47,187 nucleotides of DNA from Desulforamulus aquiferis (GCA_004143605.1 AWVY01000032.1:60568-107754); one strand, 5' to 3'. Shown: positions 29,490 to 40,656, counted from the first letter of the stretch. A program made the numbers and translations. The notes: generated from the letters alone by a model not told the origin.

Positions 29490-29831
29490 ATGACTAATAA
29501 AATCAATCACTTATCTTCTGCCCTTAATCTACTGGAAAATACCTTGGGCCAAGAATTAATCAAGAAGGAGGTACACAAAATTGACGGCTGGAATCCCGAA
29601 GGAGCACCAAATCTACATCCACTAGTCCTCCTATGGTACAAATGTCGTGAAGACTTAGCCCTTGGGGAACTTACAGGTAGCCTGCCAATTTCCGGCTGGG
29701 TTCAAGAAACCCTAGAGCTGGGCAACCTGTTAGAAAACCTGTCCTCCAACCCCAACTACACACAAATCCTTCAAGATCTAAGGAACATTTCCACCTGGGA
29801 ACAAACCATCCAAAGCTTAAAACAAAAGTGA
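29490..29831 (+). CDS. Hypothetical protein of 113 residues
   Basis: An intact frame with its own promoter, a GGGAG site before the ATG and a terminator after it, so it is very probably expressed. It is mainly alpha-helical in appearance, with Leu-rich segments such as HLSSALNLLENTLG and TLELGNLLENLSS, and has no membrane helix, Cys pair or recognisable motif. I do not recognise the family. Confidence 0.65.
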   Translation: MTNKINHLSSALNLLENTLGQELIKKEVHKIDGWNPEGAPNLHPLVLLWYKCREDLALGELTGSLPISGWVQETLELGNLLENLSSNPNYTQILQDLRNISTWEQTIQSLKQK

Positions 29832-29858
29832 GCCAGAGGCCGTCCCCTGACTCACTTT
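29825..29858. repeat. REP-like hairpin acting as terminator
   Basis: AAAGTGAG and CTCACTTT form the outer stem, and the loop contains CCGTCCCCTGACTCA, which is shared with hairpins at 33216-33253 and 45236-45275. It separates the converging small gene and cyclophilin gene. Confidence 0.6.
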
Positions 29859-29864
29859 GTTCCT

Positions 29865-30296
29865 TTATTCTTCTACAACGGTAACCTTATTCATTTTGTC
29901 GCCTTGCTTAATGTTGTCTACTACCTCTTGACCCTCAAGGACTTGACCAAAAACAGTATGTACTCCATCCAGGTGAGGGAAGGCATCGTGACAAATGAAG
30001 AATTGGCTGCCGCCGGTGTCCTTGCCGGCGTGGGCCATGGATAGGGCACCTTTAACATGCTTATTGGGATTACCCTGGGTTTCACACTTGATGGTGTAAC
30101 CGGGGCCACCTGTGCCAGTACCGTGGGGGCAACCACCCTGGATAACAAACCCTGGAATAACCCTGTGAAAGTTTAATCCGTCATAGAATCCCTTTGCGGC
30201 TAAATCTTCAAAGTTTTTTACAGTATTTGGTGCATCCTTTTCCTTCAATTCGATTACAACTTTTCCCTTGTCTGTTTCGATAATTGCCTTTTTCAT
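29865..30296 (-). CDS. Cyclophilin-type peptidyl-prolyl cis-trans isomerase
   Basis: A 143-residue intact single-domain cyclophilin without a signal peptide. Active-site motifs are visible: [20 protein letters not shown] and [10 protein letters not shown]. It speeds proline isomerisation during protein folding. GGAG precedes the ATG. It lies upstream of nothing on its strand except the terminator and follows the UPF0173 gene closely after 20 bases, so it may be co-transcribed with it. Confidence 0.93.
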   Translation of the reverse strand: MKKAIIETDKGKVVIELKEKDAPNTVKNFEDLAAKGFYDGLNFHRVIPGFVIQGGCPHGTGTGGPGYTIKCETQGNPNKHVKGALSMAHAGKDTGGSQFFICHDAFPHLDGVHTVFGQVLEGQEVVDNIKQGDKMNKVTVVEE

Positions 30297-30315
30297 TTTT
30301 CTCCTCCAGCTCTTT

Positions 30316-31006
30316 TTAAATATCCTTGTACTCTCCGGGCTTTAATACTAAGACCTTAGCCCCTGTCTGGTTCTCTACTGCCCCTTTAAAGGCCTCTGTC
30401 CTGGACAATAAGGGGCCAGGTATTATAGTGCATCGGCACCACTTGACGGGGGTTTAGCAGCTTGACAGCTCCAGGGCATCATCAGGACCCATGGTAAAAT
30501 TATCACCAATGGGCAGCAGTGCCACATCTATGGGATTTAGCTTGCCAATAAGGTTCATATCTCCAAACAAACCGGTATCGCCCGAATAGTACAATGTCTT
30601 TCCTTCAATGAAAATAAGGAACCCACAGGGATTGCCAAGATACTCAGCGGGCCCGTCTACTCCCCCGGTAGAACTTCCATGAAGCGCCTGGGTTAACTTG
30701 ACCTTAAATTTTCCAAAGTCATGGCTCCCCCCAATATGCATGGCATGGTTTTTACACCTTGCCTTGCACAATAGTTGGCCACTTCATAAACGGAAATCAC
30801 GGTGCATCAGATTCCTTAGCCAATCTTAGGACATCTCCAAAATGATCCCCATGCCCATGGGAAACAAGGATAAAATCGGCCTTGATATCCAATCCCTCAG
30901 GGGCTACAGGATTACCAGTCAAGAAAGGATCGATAACTATAGCAATATCCTTTGATTCAAGAAGGAAGGCTGCATGTCCTAAAAACGTTAACCGCACAGA
31001 AACCAA
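30316..31006 (-). CDS. UPF0173 metal-dependent hydrolase (about five frameshifts)
   Basis: A metallo-beta-lactamase-fold protein of about 231 residues. The metal site is [12 protein letters not shown], with the start [14 protein letters not shown] and the later [12 protein letters not shown] and [17 protein letters not shown]. Adding bases near 30795, 30735, 30470 and 30385 restores [11 protein letters not shown] and the C-terminus [13 protein letters not shown]. The GHAAF and HYNTWPL motifs are typical of UPF0173. The natural substrate is unknown. Confidence 0.88.
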
Positions 31007-31119
31007 CTCCCTGAATTACATATTACTAGCTTCCCCCGGCTATGCCAGTATATACTAATATTATTACCATTGATTTCCTCAATTGTCCACTAAAAAGCCT
31101 CTTCAAACGCAAAACTTTG

Positions 31120-31982
31120 CTATAGACATTGTTTTAGTAGGGCGGCTACCTCCCAAGGCAAGCCTGCCACCTTAGCGCCGGCGGCTTCTAGGGCAGAAAC
31201 TTTACTGTCGAAGGTTCCTTTACCTCGCTCAATAATTGCCCCGGCGTGTCCCATGCGTTTGTCGGGTGGTGCAGAGCTACCTGCTAAAAAGGCTACCACC
31301 GGCTTGGTCATTTCATTGATATATAGAGAGGCTTCCTCTTCGGCACTACCGCCAATTTCACCAACCAGCACCACTGCCTGGGTCTCCAAATCATTTTCAA
31401 ATAACCGCAGCACATCAGTAAAGGACTGACCCACCACCCGGTCACCACCAAGACCCACAACAGTGGACTGCCCAATTCCATTTATGGTTAGATGATAGGT
31501 TATCTCATAACTTAATGTGCACTGCGGGATACAACCCCAACAATACCAGGAGTATAAATGATGTTTGGCATAATGCCCATTTTACTCTGTCCGGGTGATA
31601 TTACCCCGAAGGTATTGGGACCGATCACAGTTACACTATATTTTTCTGCGAAAGCCATGATATCTAAAGCATCGTGCAGTGGTACATGCTCGGTAATAAT
31701 AACTATTGTTTTAATACCTGCTGCCATTGCTTCAAAGGCTGCATCCTTTACACCTGATGAGGGGATGAAAATAATAGAGGCCGAAATTGGATAATGCTCC
31801 TTAGCTTCAGCCACTGTATTGAAAACAGGAACCCCCTGTATCCTTTGACCACCCTTGCCAGGTGATACGCCGGCAGCTACCCTTGTTCCGTAGGCCAACA
31901 TTTGGGAAGTGTGAAAACTACCTTGTTTTCCGGTTATTCCCTGGACAAGGACTACACTGTCTTTATCAACAATTATGGCCAT
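31120..31982 (-). CDS. sucD: Succinyl-CoA ligase (ADP-forming) alpha subunit (one frameshift)
   Basis: With SucC it converts acyl-CoA, ADP and phosphate into acid, CoA and ATP, or the reverse. The CoA-binding start is [19 protein letters not shown], and the phosphorylated His lies in [15 protein letters not shown]. One missing base near 31500 separates GVVSRSG from LSYEITYHL. The corrected length is about 287 residues. Its ATG comes one base after the sucC stop. Family members with broader acyl-CoA substrates look similar, so succinate is the default rather than proven. Confidence 0.92.
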
Positions 31983-31983
31983 T

Positions 31984-33100
31984 TTAACTACCTCCTACCT
32001 GAGCCAATTCCAAGACGTTGGCAACTGCCTCTTGAATGGTTTTAAAGCTAAGATACCATGTTGCTCTAAAATATCCACGCCAAACTGCTCATTAGTACCA
32101 CATAAGCGGAACACAATGGGTACATCGAGCTCCATTTTTTCTTTAACCTGAACAAAGGCCCTGGCTACATCATCACACCTGGTAATTCCTCCGAAAATAT
32201 TTATAAGTACCGCCTTGGGATTGCTGGAGAGAAGTAATTCTAATGCCTTTGCCGTGGCCTCGATACTGGCCCCACCACCTGCATCCATGAAATTCTTTGG
32301 GGTTCCGCCAAAATGATTTATGATATCAAGGGTGGCCATGGTAATACCTGCCCCATTGGCCATCACCCCAATTTCTCCCCCTAGCTCAACAAAGGAAATG
32401 CCTATTTCCGCTGCACTTAATTCCCTTTGATTTCTGGTCTCCACCCTCGGTATCCAGTGGGGAACCCGATAGAGGCATCATGATCAAGGGTAATTTTTGC
32501 ATCAGCGGCAAGCATACTCCCCCCACAGACCACAAGGGGGTTAATTTCCACCAATTCCGCATCATATTTACGGAAAAGCTCATAAATTTTACACAGGAAG
32601 GCTGCAAATTGCTTCATATCGCCCGGCGCTAAACCCATTCGCCGGGCCACTTCCCTGCCTAAATAGGGTTGAACCCCCGCGTGAACATCAACATGCATTT
32701 TTACTATGAATTCTTCGGCTACATCCTCAATATTTACTCCTCCATAGGTAGATGCAATGATCAGTGGTTTACCCACAGCACCATCCACGGTTATAGCCAG
32801 GTAATATTCTCGTTCAATTGTAAGTTGTTCTTCTACCAGGACTGACTGCACGGAAAAATCCTTAACAAAGGAGTTTAGCAATTCCCCAGCAGTCTTTTCA
32901 GCCTCCCCAGGGGTTGCGGCAAAACGTATTCCTCCGTTTTTACCTCTCCCACCCGACAGAATTTGTGACTTGACCACAACGGCTCCAAGCTTCGCCACAT
33001 ATTCTGCAACACCTTCAGAGCTATGAAACACCCTTCCCCTTGGCACCGCAATACCCTCTCTAAGGAATATTTCTTTACCCATATATTCATATAGTTTCAT
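31984..33100 (-). CDS. sucC: Succinyl-CoA ligase (ADP-forming) beta subunit (two frameshifts)
   Basis: The ATP-grasp subunit of about 372 residues. KLYEYMGKEIFLREGIAVPR, VVVKSQILSGGRGKNGG and ELVEINPLVV are family hallmarks, as are EIGVMANGAGITMATLDII and INIFGGITRCDDVA. A missing base near 32440 splits the middle, and one near 32030 shifts the C-terminus TIQEAVANVLELA. It is the first gene after an inverted repeat that separates it from the upstream OFOR genes; sucC and sucD form a pair. Confidence 0.93.
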
Positions 33101-33215
33101 TCGTAAAGATCAACTCCCATTAAATTGACATATTATTTAAAATATTCGTTATATAACTTAGAGATTCCTTTTATGTAATCCTAATTACTTTACATCTACT
33201 AAAAATCAGTCAAAG

Positions 33216-33253
33216 AACTGTCCCCCGACTCAAAAATGAGTCAGGGGACAGTT
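33216..33253. repeat. REP-like 17-bp hairpin between OFOR and sucC
   Basis: AACTGTCCCCCGACTCA and TGAGTCAGGGGACAGTT pair with one mismatch around a 4-base loop. The sequence shares TCCCCnGACTCA with the hairpins at 29825 and 45236. It lies 7 bases after the gamma-subunit stop codon and may limit read-through into sucCD. Confidence 0.7.
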
Positions 33254-33259
33254 GGTGGG

Positions 33260-33811
33260 TTAGAGGTTATTCTCCTTTACGTAGCTCATGCCTACTTCCA
33301 GGGCTTGCTGGTTGATAGCCAGCATTTCTGGGCGTTTGGCGGCCACTACTTCCTTGATGGCCAAGACTACGTCCTGGATTGAAAGAAGGTCCATTTTTGC
33401 CAGCATGGCTCCCAGGATAACTACATTGGCCAGGCTGGCCTTGCCAACCTTGTCGGCTGCCAATTCCTGGGCAGGTATCCTTAGCACCTTTACATCTGTC
33501 CGGTTAGCCTCCTCCTTTACAATGGAACTGTTTACCACCAGCAGGCCACCAGGGATTAGGGTGGATAGGAATTTTTCCTGGGAAGGGGTATTCATGGCCA
33601 CCACAATGGATGGCTTAGTTACTACCGGGCAGTTAATCTCCTGGTTTGATACTGTTACCGAGCAGTTGGCAGTACCACCGCGCATTTCAGGACCGTAGGA
33701 GGGAATCCAGCTTACTTCCTTATCAGCAAGCATTCCGGCATAGGCCAAGATTTTTCCCATGAACATTACGCCCTGGCCGCCAAAACCAGAAATAACAATT
33801 TTCTCAGTCAT
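33260..33811 (-). CDS. 2-oxoacid:ferredoxin oxidoreductase gamma subunit
   Basis: A 183-residue intact subunit. The start EKIVISGFGGQGVMFMGKIL and the following SWIPSYGPEMRGGTANCSV are standard for gamma subunits of OFOR enzymes, which bind CoA and hold the complex together. AAAGGAG lies 9 bases before the ATG at 33811; the longer reading to 33862 overlaps the beta subunit. It is the last of the ferredoxin-alpha-beta-gamma gene set. Confidence 0.92.
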   Translation of the reverse strand: MTEKIVISGFGGQGVMFMGKILAYAGMLADKEVSWIPSYGPEMRGGTANCSVTVSNQEINCPVVTKPSIVVAMNTPSQEKFLSTLIPGGLLVVNSSIVKEEANRTDVKVLRIPAQELAADKVGKASLANVVILGAMLAKMDLLSIQDVVLAIKEVVAAKRPEMLAINQQALEVGMSYVKENNL

Positions 33812-33824
33812 AGCCAACTCTCCT

Positions 33825-34568
33825 TTATTTTGCAGAGACATCTTTAAGGATGCCCAGGGCAAATTGCTGCATCATCTTTTCCCGGAGCCACTCCAGGGAC
33901 TTAACCGGAGACAGGCCCCAGTTGGTGGGACAGGTGGAAAGGATACTCACAAAGCTGAAGCCTCGGCCTGCCAGTTGACACTCAAAGGCCTGGCCGATAG
34001 CCCTTTTAGCCTGGATTACATTTTTAGGGCTATCCACAGAAACAGAAGCCACATAGGCTGCCCCCTCTATTTGTGCCATGATCCTGGGCATGTCCAGGGG
34101 GAACCCGGCCAAGCTAGCTTCACGGCCAAAGGGTGAGGTGGAAGTTTTTTGACCCGGCAGTGTAGTGGGGGCCATCTGCCCACCGGTCATGCCATAGATG
34201 GCATTGTTTACGAAGATGGCGGTAATGTTTTCCCCCCTTGCCGCCGCATGCATAATCTCAGCAATGCCAATGGAGGCAAGATCACCATCTCCCTGATAGG
34301 TAAAGACAAATTTGTCAGGCAGGGCCCTCTTAATACCTGTAGCCACTGCCGGAGCACGGCCATGGGCCGCACCCTGCATATCAATGTTAAAATACTGCTG
34401 GCAAAAACCTGCACAACCAACGGGCGTAACTCCGATGGCTTTGCCCAGCAGATCCATTTCTTCAATTTTCTCGGCAACTAACCTATGAATAATGCCATGG
34501 GTACAGCCCGGGCAGTAATGGAAGGGAGCCTCGGTTAACGCTTTGCTACGGGTAAATACTTCCTTCAT
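33825..34568 (-). CDS. 2-oxoacid:ferredoxin oxidoreductase beta subunit (TPP-binding)
   Basis: A 247-residue intact subunit. The cluster-binding Cys motif is CPGCTHGIIHRLV, with GCAGFC further on. The thiamine diphosphate motif runs from QGDGDLASIGI to NNAIYGMTGGQ. The family reading TPVGCAGF and CPTNWGLSPVKSLEWL is typical of VorA/KorB proteins. It starts 4 bases after the alpha-subunit stop, so translation is coupled. Confidence 0.93.
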   Translation of the reverse strand: MKEVFTRSKALTEAPFHYCPGCTHGIIHRLVAEKIEEMDLLGKAIGVTPVGCAGFCQQYFNIDMQGAAHGRAPAVATGIKRALPDKFVFTYQGDGDLASIGIAEIMHAAARGENITAIFVNNAIYGMTGGQMAPTTLPGQKTSTSPFGREASLAGFPLDMPRIMAQIEGAAYVASVSVDSPKNVIQAKRAIGQAFECQLAGRGFSFVSILSTCPTNWGLSPVKSLEWLREKMMQQFALGILKDVSAK

Positions 34569-34572
34569 TTGC

Positions 34573-35652
34573 TCACACTCCCCCTTCTACGGAATTCGGG
34601 AAAACTTCCTTAAATCGGGCTAGTACTTCCTCGGGCGAGGGAACCATGCCACCCTGACGGTTGCACAAATGAACCGGCACAGCACAGTTTATAGCCAGTC
34701 GCACGTCCTCAATCATTTGACCGGCACTGAGTTCAACCGTCAGGTAGCCCTTAACCTTTCCCCCCAGTGCTGCAAATGCCTTAACGGGGAAGGGCCACAG
34801 GGTCACGGGACGCAGCAGTCCCACCTTAATACCTTCCTGACGGGCCTGCTGTACTGCCGCCTTGGCAATCCTGGCCGTTGTGCCGTAGGCTACCACTACA
34901 TAGTCTGCATCATCAATCATATATTGTTCCCATCGCTGCTCAGTGGCAGCAATATTCTTATATTTTGCTTCCCAGCGAAGGCAGTTGGCCTCACCGATTT
35001 CATTCTGCAGGGCATAGCTGGTGATAATATTCCTCGGACGACCCTCGGCCCCGGTGGTGGCCCAGGTTTTATCTGGCAGACTAGGGGCCTCCAGCTCCTT
35101 AAATACCACCGGCTCCATCATTTGACCCAGTATGCCGTCAGCAATAAGCAGCACAGGGTTACGATGCATATCTGCCAGGTCGAAGGCATCCCGGGTTAGA
35201 TCGACAAGCTCCTGTACACTATTGGGTGCCAAGACAATCAGCCGGTAGTCTCCGTGTCCACCGCCTTTGGTGGCCTGAAAATAGTCAGCCTGGGAAGGAC
35301 CTAATCCCCCCAAGCCGGGGCCTGCACGAACAATATTTACCAATACCACAGGAAGCTCGTTGGCCGCAATATAGGAAAGCCCCTCCTGCATCAGGCTCAT
35401 GCCGGGGCTGGAGGAAGCTGTCATTACCCGTACTCCTGCCCCGGCGGCGCCATAACACATATTTATGGCACTAACTTCGCTTTCTGCCTGAACAAAGGAA
35501 CCATCAACTGCGGGCAGATGCTTGGCCATATACTCAATTATTTCAGTAGAAGGCGTAATGGGATAACCAAAGAACAGCCTGCAGCCTGCCTTGATAGCGG
35601 CCTCGGCAATGGCCTCATTACCCTTCAGTAAATATTTTTTCAAAGCTACCAC
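34573..35652 (-). CDS. 2-oxoacid:ferredoxin oxidoreductase alpha subunit (VorB/KorA type)
   Basis: An intact subunit of about 359 residues. KGNEAIAEAAIKAGCRLFFG, GYPITPSTEIIEYM and ASSSPGMSLMQEGLSYIA are diagnostic of the alpha chain of 2-oxoisovalerate and 2-oxoglutarate oxidoreductases. The C-terminal domain has GLLRPVTLWPFP. A GTG at 35652 or a TTG at 35643 is the likely start; the ATG-like reading to 35688 overlaps the ferredoxin gene. Substrate choice between branched-chain and 2-oxoglutarate cannot be made from sequence alone. Confidence 0.9.
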   Translation of the reverse strand: MVALKKYLLKGNEAIAEAAIKAGCRLFFGYPITPSTEIIEYMAKHLPAVDGSFVQAESEVSAINMCYGAAGAGVRVMTASSSPGMSLMQEGLSYIAANELPVVLVNIVRAGPGLGGLGPSQADYFQATKGGGHGDYRLIVLAPNSVQELVDLTRDAFDLADMHRNPVLLIADGILGQMMEPVVFKELEAPSLPDKTWATTGAEGRPRNIITSYALQNEIGEANCLRWEAKYKNIAATEQRWEQYMIDDADYVVVAYGTTARIAKAAVQQARQEGIKVGLLRPVTLWPFPVKAFAALGGKVKGYLTVELSAGQMIEDVRLAINCAVPVHLCNRQGGMVPSPEEVLARFKEVFPNSVEGGV

Positions 35653-35663
35653 TCTCTTTCTGT

Positions 35664-35886
35664 TTATTGTGCTGCTGCCTGGCGCCATACCTTTATGGCC
35701 ACATCAGGCACATTTGGCACACATGGCACAGCCGGTGCATTCTTCTGCCTGCTCCGGCCGGACAAAATAATAGCCCTTGGGATTTGACTCCTTGGACAGA
35801 CCCAGAACCTTCTTGGGACAAATTTCTATACATATGCTGCAACCTTTGCAGCGGATGCTATCCACTTCTACAGAACCCTTTGCCAT
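35664..35886 (-). CDS. Ferredoxin-like delta subunit of the OFOR (two frameshifts)
   Basis: About 74 residues with two [4Fe-4S] motifs: CKGCSICIEICPKKVL and, after restoring two bases near 35705, CTGCAMCAKMCPDVAI. Its place directly before the alpha subunit gene and its size mark it as the electron-transfer subunit of the OFOR. GGAGGTGG precedes the ATG. Confidence 0.92.
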
Positions 35887-35903
35887 ACTTGTCCACCTCC
35901 TAT

Positions 35904-36581
35904 TTAGGTTTGCGCCCAGTTAAGGCGCATTTTTATATCAACTGGAACGATAATTGTGCCGGGTAAATTAGCCCGGGCCTGTTCCAGGAGTGAACTTTCC
36001 ACTGCCGTAAAGGCAATTGGTAAACCAGTCAATTGGTGAACCTGTTCCACCAGCCATTGTCCTTGAAGTACCACCGAAAGATCCGTTTCCCAGGCCAGGT
36101 TGGTGTTATTTACCAGCGAGGTAACCTTTAGACCACTTGCTTCCTCTATGGAAGAAAGCATAGCAACTACCTTTTCAGGGGTATCCGTGTCTGGTCGGTA
36201 AGCGTTAACCACCATGAGCAGTTCATGGGACCCTGCGGCGATTATTTCTGAAAATCTGCCTAAAGCCGTGGCACCAGTATTATCTCCACCAACATCAACC
36301 ACCACTTGATAATCAAGGTTGCTTAGATACCCGGTTATTTCCGGGGGTAAAGCAGGTGCCTCGGACATAATATACTCGCCTTGGGGCAAGATTGGCTCCA
36401 CCCCGTGTCTTACCAGCATATCAGCCCTCTCCCTGCTGCGGAAATAAGGATTAACAATATCCAAGTCAACCAGGGCCACCTTTTTTCCTTCCTGGGCCAG
36501 CATTAGGGACAAATTAAGGGACAGCTCGGTTTTTCCACTACCGTAATTGCCTACCAAAATTGTTAACCTACTTTTCGGCAT
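35904..36581 (-). CDS. MinD/ParA-like P-loop ATPase of unknown function
   Basis: About 225 intact residues. The Walker A motif is LVGNYGSGKTELSLNLSLML, followed by VALVDLDIVNPYFRSRE and VVVDVGGDNTGATALG. This places it in the SIMIBI class of nucleotide-binding proteins, which includes MinD, ParA and metal-cluster maturation ATPases. It lies between buk and the OFOR ferredoxin gene on one transcript. A longer start at 36620 is possible. A role as a maturation or regulatory factor of the OFOR is a guess from position. Confidence 0.8.
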   Translation of the reverse strand: MPKSRLTILVGNYGSGKTELSLNLSLMLAQEGKKVALVDLDIVNPYFRSRERADMLVRHGVEPILPQGEYIMSEAPALPPEITGYLSNLDYQVVVDVGGDNTGATALGRFSEIIAAGSHELLMVVNAYRPDTDTPEKVVAMLSSIEEASGLKVTSLVNNTNLAWETDLSVVLQGQWLVEQVHQLTGLPIAFTAVESSLLEQARANLPGTIIVPVDIKMRLNWAQT

Positions 36582-36628
36582 CAAAAGCGATGTTCCTTTC
36601 CGGGCCCCTAACCAAAACATTACTCACA

Positions 36629-37732
<1,104 letters not shown>

Positions 37733-37779
37733 TAAAATAATCACTCCATATTTCGCAAAAAAGTTGTACTCCAGGTATT

Positions 37780-37807
37780 ATTGTATCCCATTTCCTTGTA
37801 CAAACAA
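37780..37807 (-). promoter_or_regulatory. Candidate promoter of the buk-OFOR gene run
   Basis: TTGTTT and TACAAT are separated by 16 bases on the minus strand, about 50 bases before the buk start. Confidence 0.4.
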
Positions 37808-38128
37808 ATAACTTAAGGTTAATACCAGGATTTGGCGTCAACTGTACACTTTTCTTTGTTTTTCGACATTATGTGGTATTTTCCTGCAATGCAAAATATA
37901 ACACTTTTAAATAATTGTCAACAATATTTGTAGCGTAGTGATAAAAACAAAGGTAACAATACCCTAATAAGGTTTTAAGAATCACAAAACCCCAGTGGAT
38001 TAGATGCACTGGGGTCATGACAAAAACTAATATAAAATTAGCCGGGGAGACAATAGTATTTTTATTCCTTTTGGTTATACTATCTCAGAGGTTGAATTTA
38101 TTTCAACCTAATCTCCTCTCCCTTTCTC
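37808..38128. other. Non-coding region with two hairpins between buk and trxB
   Basis: AT-rich and without a credible gene; the frame 38017-38256 on the plus strand runs into trxB antisense. It contains ACCCCAGTG/CACTGGGGT (37989-38015) and AGGTTGAA/TTCAACCT (38089-38109). These precede a plus-strand terminator and may belong to a small RNA. Confidence 0.45.
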
Positions 38129-38159
38129 GCTGTATCTACCAAAGATACAGCCTTTTTTT
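38129..38159 (+). terminator. Plus-strand terminator with no visible gene before it
   Basis: GCTGTATCT and AGATACAGC form a perfect 9-bp stem with a 5-base loop, then a run of seven Ts on the plus strand. The adjacent trxB gene is on the minus strand, where no T-run follows. Confidence 0.7.
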
Positions 38160-38168
38160 ATTTCTTTG

Positions 38169-39085
38169 CTATTTAGAGGTCAAGTACTTCTCCGCCTCTA
38201 CTGCAGCAATAGCACCATCTGCCACCGCGGTAACCACTTGTCTTAGATGCTTTTGACGTATATCACCTGCCGCATAAAGACCGGCTATGCCTGTTGACAT
38301 ATTTTCATCGGTTTTGATATAGCCCCGCTCATCCATTTGAACCAAATCTTTTACCAAATCCGAATTAGATTTGGTACCCACATAAACAAAGACACCGTCT
38401 ACCGGGATATCTGTCATTTCTCCGGAGGCTACATTTTTTATTCTCACAGCCTCTACCTTATCTTCTCCGATTACCTTATCCACCACGGAAAACCATAAAA
38501 ACTCAACCTTATCATTTTCAATGGCTCTCTTTTGAATGAGCTTGGTTGCCCTCAATTCACCCCTGCGGTGAATAATATATACCTTAGAGGCAAATTTGGT
38601 CAGGAAGAGGGCCTCCTCTACCGCTGCATCTCCACCGCCTACAACTGCCACGACTTTATCCCGGAAGAAGGCTCCGTCACAAGTAGCGCAGTAGGAAACA
38701 CCCCGTCCATGAAATTTACTTTCTCCCTCCACACCAAGGAACTGGGGCTTAGCCCCGGTGGCTAAAATAACGGTTTTAGCCAGTACTGGTTCTTGGGCAG
38801 TATGAACAATAAATTTATCATCCTGTTGCTCAATTTTTCCGTATCAGAAAACCAAACCTCAAGTCCAAAGGAACGGGCCTGCTCATCCATTTTCATAGCC
38901 AGGTCTATCCCACCAACCCCTCCGGGAAAACCAGGGTAGTTTTCAATCCATTCAGTTGATGCTGCCTGGCCCCCCGGCATACCCCTTTCCACCAAAATGC
39001 AATCAATATCGGCCCTGGCAGCATATAGCCCGGCAGCATAGCCAGCTGGCCCGCCACCGATAATTACAAGTTCTTTTTCTAACAC
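38169..39085 (-). CDS. trxB: Thioredoxin reductase TrxB (one frameshift)
   Basis: NADPH-dependent flavoprotein of about 305 residues that reduces thioredoxin. The FAD motif is IIGGGPAGYAAGLYAARAD, the redox pair is SYCATCDGAFF, the NADPH motif GxGxxA is present as VVGGGDAAVEEA, and HRRGELRATK follows. The C-terminal GLYAAGDIRQKHLRQVVTA is canonical. One missing base near 38840 shifts the middle. Unlike the flavoprotein at 18706, all NADPH residues are kept. Confidence 0.95.
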
Positions 39086-39195
39086 ACCTACACCTCCAGA
39101 TATTTAGTGATTTATCGTCAAATTTTTACATCACTTGCATATTATCTCATTAATGAAAATTGTCCGTCAAGTCAAGCCAGAATAATTGTAATGAA

Positions 39196-40656
39196 TTATT
39201 CATATATTTCCTTTTGTTCCTTCTCCCTTAACAAAATAGACCTGGTTTCCCTGGCAGCACGGAGAACCTGTGGTTCCTCCACCGGGTTGCCAATCATTAG
39301 CTCCAATCTTTTTAATGCGCTAACCATCTTTAGTTTGCCCAATGCTAGGACTGCATTCTCTCTAACTAAAGCCACCGGGTCTTCGAGGGCAGAAATCAGT
39401 GCAAAATAGAACGCCTGATCCGCCATTTTACCCATGGCTTGGCATGCTTTAACCCTAATGGCACTATCCCGATCCTGAACAGCCTTACTTAAAAGACTAA
39501 CAGCATCCTTACCACCCAACTGCCCACAGGCCCAAATCAGCTGCAAATACACCTTCTTTGGCACCCTGCGCTGCAAAGCCTTAAAGCAGAGCAGTATACT
39601 GGTATCCCGTCGCTGCACAAGTTCCCTTACCAGATGTACTACTATTTCGGGGTTTTTACCCTGGAATAGAGCTAGGCAGCGGGATATTCTGTCCTTGGAC
39701 TTGCTGCGCAAGACCGCCTGCACCTCATCGGCAAGCTCAGGCACAACTAGCGGAATAATTAAGCCTGAGGCCTGCTCCGAGAGACTTAAGGTGTCTGCTG
39801 GAAAATCATTGATCAGCAAGTTGTTTTCCAAAAGGTACCCTATTAGATCTGAAATGTGTTTTTTAGGCCAATTGGACAGCAAGCCATAGCCAACGGTTCT
39901 GGCATAATAACTATCGCTGGTAAGCCAGGCAGTTCTGCTGCCCTTTAGAATATCAGCAAATTGAGCTGCGTTAACCTGCTTATCTACTTGGTTTATACCC
40001 TCAAAGATTCTGATTAGGACATCAGGCTCCATCTCAAGATTGGCATCCATAATAATTTGTTCTGCTTGAAGTCGTTCGTAGTAGTTTTTAAATATATTAA
40101 AGCGATTACGAAATCCACCATAAATGGGATTAGCTTTACATCTATCCCTGCCAATTCCCTGCGGGCCAATAGCTGTTCCTCTGAGCTAATACCACTGTCT
40201 ACAATTTCCTGCAGCCTATAGTATTGTTTTCTAAAAAGCTCTAGATAAACCTCAGGATAGCCAGTTTTTTGAGCTATATCAGGCAACCTGTAGCCAATGG
40301 TCAATAAACGAAGGATGATCTCCCAGGGTTGCCAGGGTGATTTTGAGGTCTGGCACTCCTCCCCAAGACTCCTTTGGCACAATTTAGAATATCCACAGTC
40401 AAGCCTGGGCAAATACCGGCGGGTAGGCAAATTGTGAATTTAGTTTAGTAGTTAAAATATCACTAAAGGTTGGATTATCAAGAAACTGCCAATTTTTGGA
40501 CAGTACATATGTTAAGGCAGGGATCACTGTTTCATTTAGAAATGCCAAAGCAAGGGTGCTTTTTGGCCCACCCCATTCTTCAAGAAAAAGCTTCTCCAAG
40601 TTTTTTGCCAACTGCTCTTCTTCTGCTGCTCGACCCAGCTTTAGCTTAATATCCAA
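39196..40656 (-). CDS. HEAT-repeat protein with RQC-like segment (three frameshifts)
   Basis: About 487 residues when corrected. The first 220 are helical and contain a segment (IAQKTGYPEVYLELFRKQY) that looks like a helix-turn-helix. The middle has FADILKGSRTAWLTSDSY followed by VGYGLLSNWPKKHISDLIGY, which follows the spacing of the winged-helix RQC domain of RecQ helicases. The C-terminal 150 residues are HEAT-type repeats such as SAIRVKACQAMGKMADQAF and VALVRENAVLALGKLKM. No helicase motif is present. The start is a TTG after AGGAAG. Function unknown. Confidence 0.7.

Noticed and set aside
33288-35199. Long plus-strand frames opposite the OFOR genes
   Set aside because: They have no ribosome sites and mirror the codon pattern of the well-identified minus-strand genes.
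38017-38256. Plus-strand frame of 79 codons
   Set aside because: It passes through a strong terminator and runs into the antisense of trxB, with no ribosome site or family resemblance.
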